Assembly (NCBI GenBank): GCA_017628775.1
Contig: JAGBYN010000028.1
Span: 1-6,368, forward strand
Direction: 5' to 3'
Length of the DNA stretch: 6,368 nt
Origin: Bacteroidaceae bacterium
Lineage (GTDB): Bacteria; Bacteroidota; Bacteroidia; Bacteroidales; Bacteroidaceae
Part shown: one piece after another, positions 3,169 through 6,368 of the stretch
How positions within the stretch are numbered: position 1 is the stretch's first letter
How the letters are laid out: every line of letters begins with the position of its first letter
Made by a program: the position numbers and the translations under genes
Notes under the pieces: model-generated
The model's input: the letters and a program-made list of their open reading frames with translations, nothing else
The model's database searches: none
Told to the model about the DNA's origin: nothing

Positions 3169-6027
3169 ATGAAGAAAATTTCTACTCTCTTGGTGCTGTT
3201 CTGCGCATTCGTAGGTACAGCATGGGCACAGGAGTTGCCATTCAAAACTTCAGATGCTCCCACTGATGGTCAGTGGGCTGAAGGTACAACTTGGTACTAT
3301 ATTCAGTTCCCTAATCAGGATCAACATCATACAGGTGGTTTCCTTGCTTCTGATGGGGCTGGATTTGTGGCAACTAATGGTTTTAATCAAATAGATCAGA
3401 GTCAAGGTTGGGTTGAAGGTAAAGGTAAACTTTTGATTACACAAACCGAAAAACCTGTAAAGAATTCTGCATTGTGGTGTATCGTGGGTGATGAAACTAA
3501 TGGATTCAAGTTCTACAATAAGGCGCATCCTTATTTCATGCTCGGTATGACAGATTCGGAAGCGAAAATTTATAGTTATGAAAAGGAAGGCATAACTTAT
3601 TTGTTTGACTATGCAATGTCTCAAAATGCAAATTATAGAGATTGCGTTACTTTCAATTTCCGCGATGGTGAAAATAAACGTTGGAACAACCAGGATGCCT
3701 CCGGTAGTAATCCTGACTTTTTGAGAACTTGGAATCATGTGAATTCTTTAGGTGACGCTGGTAGTGCAGTGCGCTTAATCGAAGCGACTGATGACGAACT
3801 TGCTGCGATTGCAAATAAGCAACCCGTTGCTTCTACAGGTGAAACGAAAACCTATTACAGAATTAAGGGATTCCGTCACAATGAATATGCTACATATATG
3901 GGCGATAATGCACAAATTAATCACAGAGCGTGGGAAAATCAGTTGTCGCAAATATGGTACTTTGTAGCAGACGGCACTACTGGTGGTTATAAGTTGCATA
4001 ATGTGGCAACTGAAAGTGTGTATAAATCAACTACTAGTTTTGATGCAAATGGTACTACTTTGTATGTTAAGGAAAATCCTTATTTTACTGACTATGTTTG
4101 TTTGTCAACAAGTAATACTTTAAGCGAAAATTGTTGGGATTCAGGGAATTCAAATAAGATTGGTACTTGGAATCCTCGTATAGCGGACTTTGAAGGTACA
4201 TCTTGGACTTTGGAGGAAGTAGATTATCGTTTGATTGTTCTCGCAAATGCAAAGGCATTGATTGCTCAGGCTGACGAAATACAAGGTAAAATTGTAGGGG
4301 GTTACAAAATGACCGCTCTTGCTAATTTGGCTGTAGCTATTGAAACATATGAGACGGACGGATCAGACGAAAATTTGACAGCAGTAGTAACCGCATATGA
4401 AGATGTGATTGCTAATGGTGAAAAGGTAACCCTTTCGGCAGGTGATGTCTTTACTGTGAAGAACAATCATGGTCGTGGCTATATGGTTTATTCTACAGTG
4501 GCAGAAAAGGGTAGTGAAGAGTATGTTTATCTTGCAAGCTCAAATCGCACAGACTACCATGCTCCTCTTTACACTGATGAACAGGTAACTGAAGGTATTT
4601 ACGAAAAATGGGCTATTTACGAACGTGACGGAAAGCAATACATCTTCAATGTTCACAATAAGAAGTTTATTTCAGTGAATGGTTCTGTAGTCAAGTTTGT
4701 TGGCAAACCTACTCCTGTAAATATTAAGGAGTTGGATTATCTTGTTTCAGGCGTATATTTTGAAACTACTAACAACTACTTGGAATTCTCTCCTGGTTAC
4801 AATTTTGAAGCCGTACGCGTAATCGGAAATGCTAATGGAGAAGGATCTAAGTTTACAATCGAAAAGACAGGTGAAACTATTAACGACTTCAGTGAAGTAG
4901 AGGCTTTGTTTAATGGAGTGCTCGTAGATGAATGGAAAACAGCATCACTTTCTACTTTAGGTTATGTAGGTGGTTATCCTCTTGAAAAAGAAAGTGCAAT
5001 TAACGCGATTTCTTCTTATTCAGCATACCAAGAATTTGAAGCAAATAATCAAAAGGTTGAAATGGCTCCTGGTTATTACTTCATCAAGAAGGTTAATAAT
5101 TCTAAGTATGTTACGGTTGATGGTATCAACATGATGGCTACCGCTACCGAAGAAGGCATTAACCAAATTTGGAAGTTTGAACAAATTGATGGTGGTTACT
5201 CGTTGAAGCATGCAAACCTTGATGCGTTTGTTGCATTGGAAGATGCAGCAGCAAATGGCGGAAGCGCAACAAAGGTAAACTCTGCAGAAGGTGCAACGTT
5301 TACTCTTGAACATAAGGGCAATGCACAGCAGCTCTTGAAGAGTAATGATAAACCTATGCGTACAGAAGGTGGCGGTCAAGTAAACTATTGGTGGGGCGAT
5401 GTAAACACAACTTGGTACCTCATCCCAGCTACAGAACTTGAAGTAGATATTACTGCTGCTGGTTGGGCTACGCTTCACTTGCCTTTCGACGTAGTGCTTC
5501 CTGAAAACCTCAAGGCTTATGCTGTTTCTGACGTGACGATGAACGGTACTGAAGGTTCTGCTACTTTAGTTAAAAAGACTTCTGTCCCCGCTAATGAAGG
5601 TGCTATCTTGGAAGGTGCTAAGGGTACTTACAAGTTGACTATCGCAGAAGCTGAAGCTTGGACGAACAACATGCTCGAAGGCACAAATGTGAACGCTTAC
5701 ATTCCTGGTCCTGCTTATGTCCTCGGAATTCCTGAAGGAGAATCAGAAGTTATGCTTGCTAAGGCTGCGTTGAATAAGGGTGCTGATGGTAACGAAGGTG
5801 AAGGTTACTTCCTCAACAACGCTAATAAGGCATACTTGCCCGTTGAAGAAGTTGCTTCACTCGTTCTCCGCTTCAACTTTGATGGCAACACAACTGCAAT
5901 TGAATCTGTAGTGGCTCCTTCATTCGACGCTAACGCTCCTATCTACGACCTCAGCGGTCGCCGCGTAGTGAACGCTGTGAAGGGTGGTCTCTACATCCAA
6001 AACGGTAAGAAGTTCATCGTTAAGTAA
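3169..6027 (+). CDS. Large secreted multi-domain protein, function unknown
   Basis: This 952-residue protein starts with a clear signal peptide (MKK, hydrophobic core, AWA before Gln21). Four similar all-beta segments follow at about 36-205, 226-350, 421-567 and 634-752. Each has a 'W-F...GGY-L-N' core, for example QIWYFVADGTTGGYKLHN (261-278) and QIWKFEQIDGGYSLKHAN (666-683); this resembles ricin-like beta-trefoil repeats, but the QxW signature is not regular. Helical linkers lie at 353-418 and about 572-630; the first resembles FIVAR-type spacers. Residues 757-905 ('ITAAGWATLHLPFDV...') form a beta module I associate with Prevotella surface proteins. The tail 'IYDLSGRRV...KGGLYIQNGKKFIVK' (925-952) resembles a shortened type IX sorting domain. 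No catalytic domain is recognised; binding or structural role at the cell surface is inferred. Asn codons shift from mostly AAT at the N-terminus to mostly AAC at the C-terminus. Confidence 0.93.
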   Translation: MKKISTLLVLFCAFVGTAWAQELPFKTSDAPTDGQWAEGTTWYYIQFPNQDQHHTGGFLASDGAGFVATNGFNQIDQSQGWVEGKGKLLITQTEKPVKNSALWCIVGDETNGFKFYNKAHPYFMLGMTDSEAKIYSYEKEGITYLFDYAMSQNANYRDCVTFNFRDGENKRWNNQDASGSNPDFLRTWNHVNSLGDAGSAVRLIEATDDELAAIANKQPVASTGETKTYYRIKGFRHNEYATYMGDNAQINHRAWENQLSQIWYFVADGTTGGYKLHNVATESVYKSTTSFDANGTTLYVKENPYFTDYVCLSTSNTLSENCWDSGNSNKIGTWNPRIADFEGTSWTLEEVDYRLIVLANAKALIAQADEIQGKIVGGYKMTALANLAVAIETYETDGSDENLTAVVTAYEDVIANGEKVTLSAGDVFTVKNNHGRGYMVYSTVAEKGSEEYVYLASSNRTDYHAPLYTDEQVTEGIYEKWAIYERDGKQYIFNVHNKKFISVNGSVVKFVGKPTPVNIKELDYLVSGVYFETTNNYLEFSPGYNFEAVRVIGNANGEGSKFTIEKTGETINDFSEVEALFNGVLVDEWKTASLSTLGYVGGYPLEKESAINAISSYSAYQEFEANNQKVEMAPGYYFIKKVNNSKYVTVDGINMMATATEEGINQIWKFEQIDGGYSLKHANLDAFVALEDAAANGGSATKVNSAEGATFTLEHKGNAQQLLKSNDKPMRTEGGGQVNYWWGDVNTTWYLIPATELEVDITAAGWATLHLPFDVVLPENLKAYAVSDVTMNGTEGSATLVKKTSVPANEGAILEGAKGTYKLTIAEAEAWTNNMLEGTNVNAYIPGPAYVLGIPEGESEVMLAKAALNKGADGNEGEGYFLNNANKAYLPVEEVASLVLRFNFDGNTTAIESVVAPSFDANAPIYDLSGRRVVNAVKGGLYIQNGKKFIVK

Positions 6028-6051
6028 CAACAATTAAAAACCAATCGAATT

Positions 6052-6219
6052 ATGAAAAAGACATATATTAAGCCTGCTACTATCGAAGTGATGTTCGAAA
6101 GCCAAGGCGTAATCGCAGCGTCAATCAAGATCAACAGCGAAAAGACTGTAGATACTTCAAATGGTGGACAGCTCACCAACAAGTACAACAACGGTTGGGA
6201 TTCTTCTAACTGGCAATAA
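6052..6219 (+). CDS. Small 55-residue protein paired with the secreted protein
   Basis: The frame runs from ATG at 6052 to TAA at 6217-6219. It begins MKKTYIKPATIEVMFE, continues through GVIAAS (19-24), and ends in a polar, aromatic tail with NKYNNGWDSSNW (43-54). It starts 24 bp after the stop of the secreted-protein gene and ends two bases before a strong terminator, so both genes are probably on one transcript. Five of six Asn codons are AAC, like the 3' end of the neighbour, which supports real translation. I recall many short Bacteroidales proteins with an MKKxYxxP start and a similar layout, but know of no function. There is no long hydrophobic segment and no typical signal peptide or double-glycine leader. 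It could be a peptide partner, a precursor peptide or a surface-associated small protein. Confidence 0.8.
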   Translation: MKKTYIKPATIEVMFESQGVIAASIKINSEKTVDTSNGGQLTNKYNNGWDSSNWQ

Positions 6220-6220
6220 T

Positions 6221-6262
6221 AAAACAAGAGCAGCGGTGCATATGCATCGCTGCTCTTGTTTT
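6221..6262 (+). terminator. Strong intrinsic terminator of the two-gene unit
   Basis: AAAACAAGAGCAGCG at 6221-6235 pairs perfectly with CGCTGCTCTTGTTTT at 6248-6262. The stem is extended by a G-T wobble and TGC/GCA around an ATAT loop. The A-run on the left and T-run on the right make it able to act in both directions. It begins right after the TAA of the 55-codon gene. Confidence 0.92.
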
Positions 6263-6269
6263 AGAGAAT

Positions 6270-6304
6270 AGAATACAGAGTACAGAGCACAGAGTACAGA
6301 GTAC
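6270..6304 (-). repeat. Inverted heptamer array (GTACTCT on the minus strand)
   Basis: On the plus strand this reads as five units of AGAGTAC, two of them changed (AGAATAC, AGAGCAC). It continues into AACTGCC at 6305-6311. On the minus strand this is GGCAGTT followed by GTACTCT units, the same arrangement as 137-192, so the two arrays face each other across the window. Confidence 0.92.
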
Positions 6305-6309
6305 AACTG

Positions 6310-6321
6310 CCATCCGGATGG
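6310..6321. repeat. 12-bp perfect palindrome CCATCCGGATGG
   Basis: It joins the inverted heptamer array to palindrome copy F. Next to copy D the same position holds CCATCCGCATGG (2682-2693), with one base changed. It may be a protein-binding site or just part of the repeat element. Confidence 0.6.
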
Positions 6322-6322
6322 T

Positions 6323-6348
6323 GTAGGGGCCGATCACCGTGTCGGCTC
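6323..6348 (+). repeat. 26-bp palindromic repeat, copy F
   Basis: Same left arm and loop as copy A, with one change in the right arm (TCGGCTC). It is followed by GTCGTCATTACCCCAACAAA, nearly identical to the flank of copy E on its own strand. It lies just after the terminator of the secreted-protein unit and may continue past the window end. Confidence 0.9.
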
Positions 6349-6368
6349 GTCGTCATTACCCCAACAAA

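Noticed and set aside
3250..5478. Minus-strand open frames of 74 to 162 codons inside the secreted-protein gene
   Set aside because: They are antisense shadows of the long frame, with Cys/Ile/Ser-rich products and no start context.
3169..6027. Naming the four beta segments as ricin-type lectin domains
   Set aside because: The Trp and Gly-Tyr pattern is suggestive, but regular QxW motifs are missing, so a sugar-binding function is not claimed.
3169..6027. Firm assignment of the tail as a type IX secretion signal
   Set aside because: The tail is shorter than the usual sorting domain and no secretion genes are in the window; only a resemblance is reported.
5991..6227. Minus-strand open frame of 78 codons over the small downstream gene
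   Set aside because: It overlaps the plus-strand 55-codon gene, which has better spacing, codon bias and a terminator; the minus frame has no promoter-like sequence.

Overview
The window looks like chromosomal DNA of a gut or rumen Bacteroidales bacterium, most likely Prevotella or a close relative. This rests on three things. The promoter before the large secreted gene matches the Bacteroidetes -7 box TAnnTTTG. The start codons are preceded by A/T-rich leaders without Shine-Dalgarno motifs. The large secreted protein ends in the short 'YDLSGRRV...KGGLYIQNGKKFIVK' type of tail common in that group. The taxonomic call is inference from style, not from a marker gene.

Layout. Positions 1-298 are non-coding: an inverted copy of a long intergenic repeat, a seven-copy 7-bp tandem array (GTACTCT), a small hairpin and a 15-bp direct duplication just before the first gene. 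Positions 299-1960 encode an inner-membrane transporter of the AspT/YidE/YbjL type, with two membrane halves around two TrkA-C domains. Positions 1961-3168 are a 1.2-kb intergenic region with no credible gene. It is packed with repeats: five copies of a 26-bp GGGCCGA-N8-TCGGCCC palindrome, two copies of a ~170-195 bp unit containing 9-bp CTAGAATCT arrays, a second 7-bp array (AACTCTC), several hairpins, a GC-rich fold-back segment and a C9 tract. Positions 3169-6027 encode a 952-residue secreted, multi-domain protein of unknown function. It is followed after 24 bp by a 55-codon gene (6052-6219) that is easily missed. A strong hairpin terminator at 6221-6262 closes this two-gene unit. The window ends with an inverted heptamer array that matches the one near the start, and a sixth palindrome copy.

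How the genes work together. The transporter appears monocistronic and unrelated to the rest. The secreted protein and the 55-residue peptide share one recognisable promoter and one terminator, so they are probably co-expressed. The secreted protein has four similar all-beta segments, helical linkers, a conserved C-terminal beta module and a sorting-like tail, which suggests a cell-surface binding or structural protein. The small peptide has no assignable function. The least described parts of the window are this pairing and the dense, layered repeat system between the genes.
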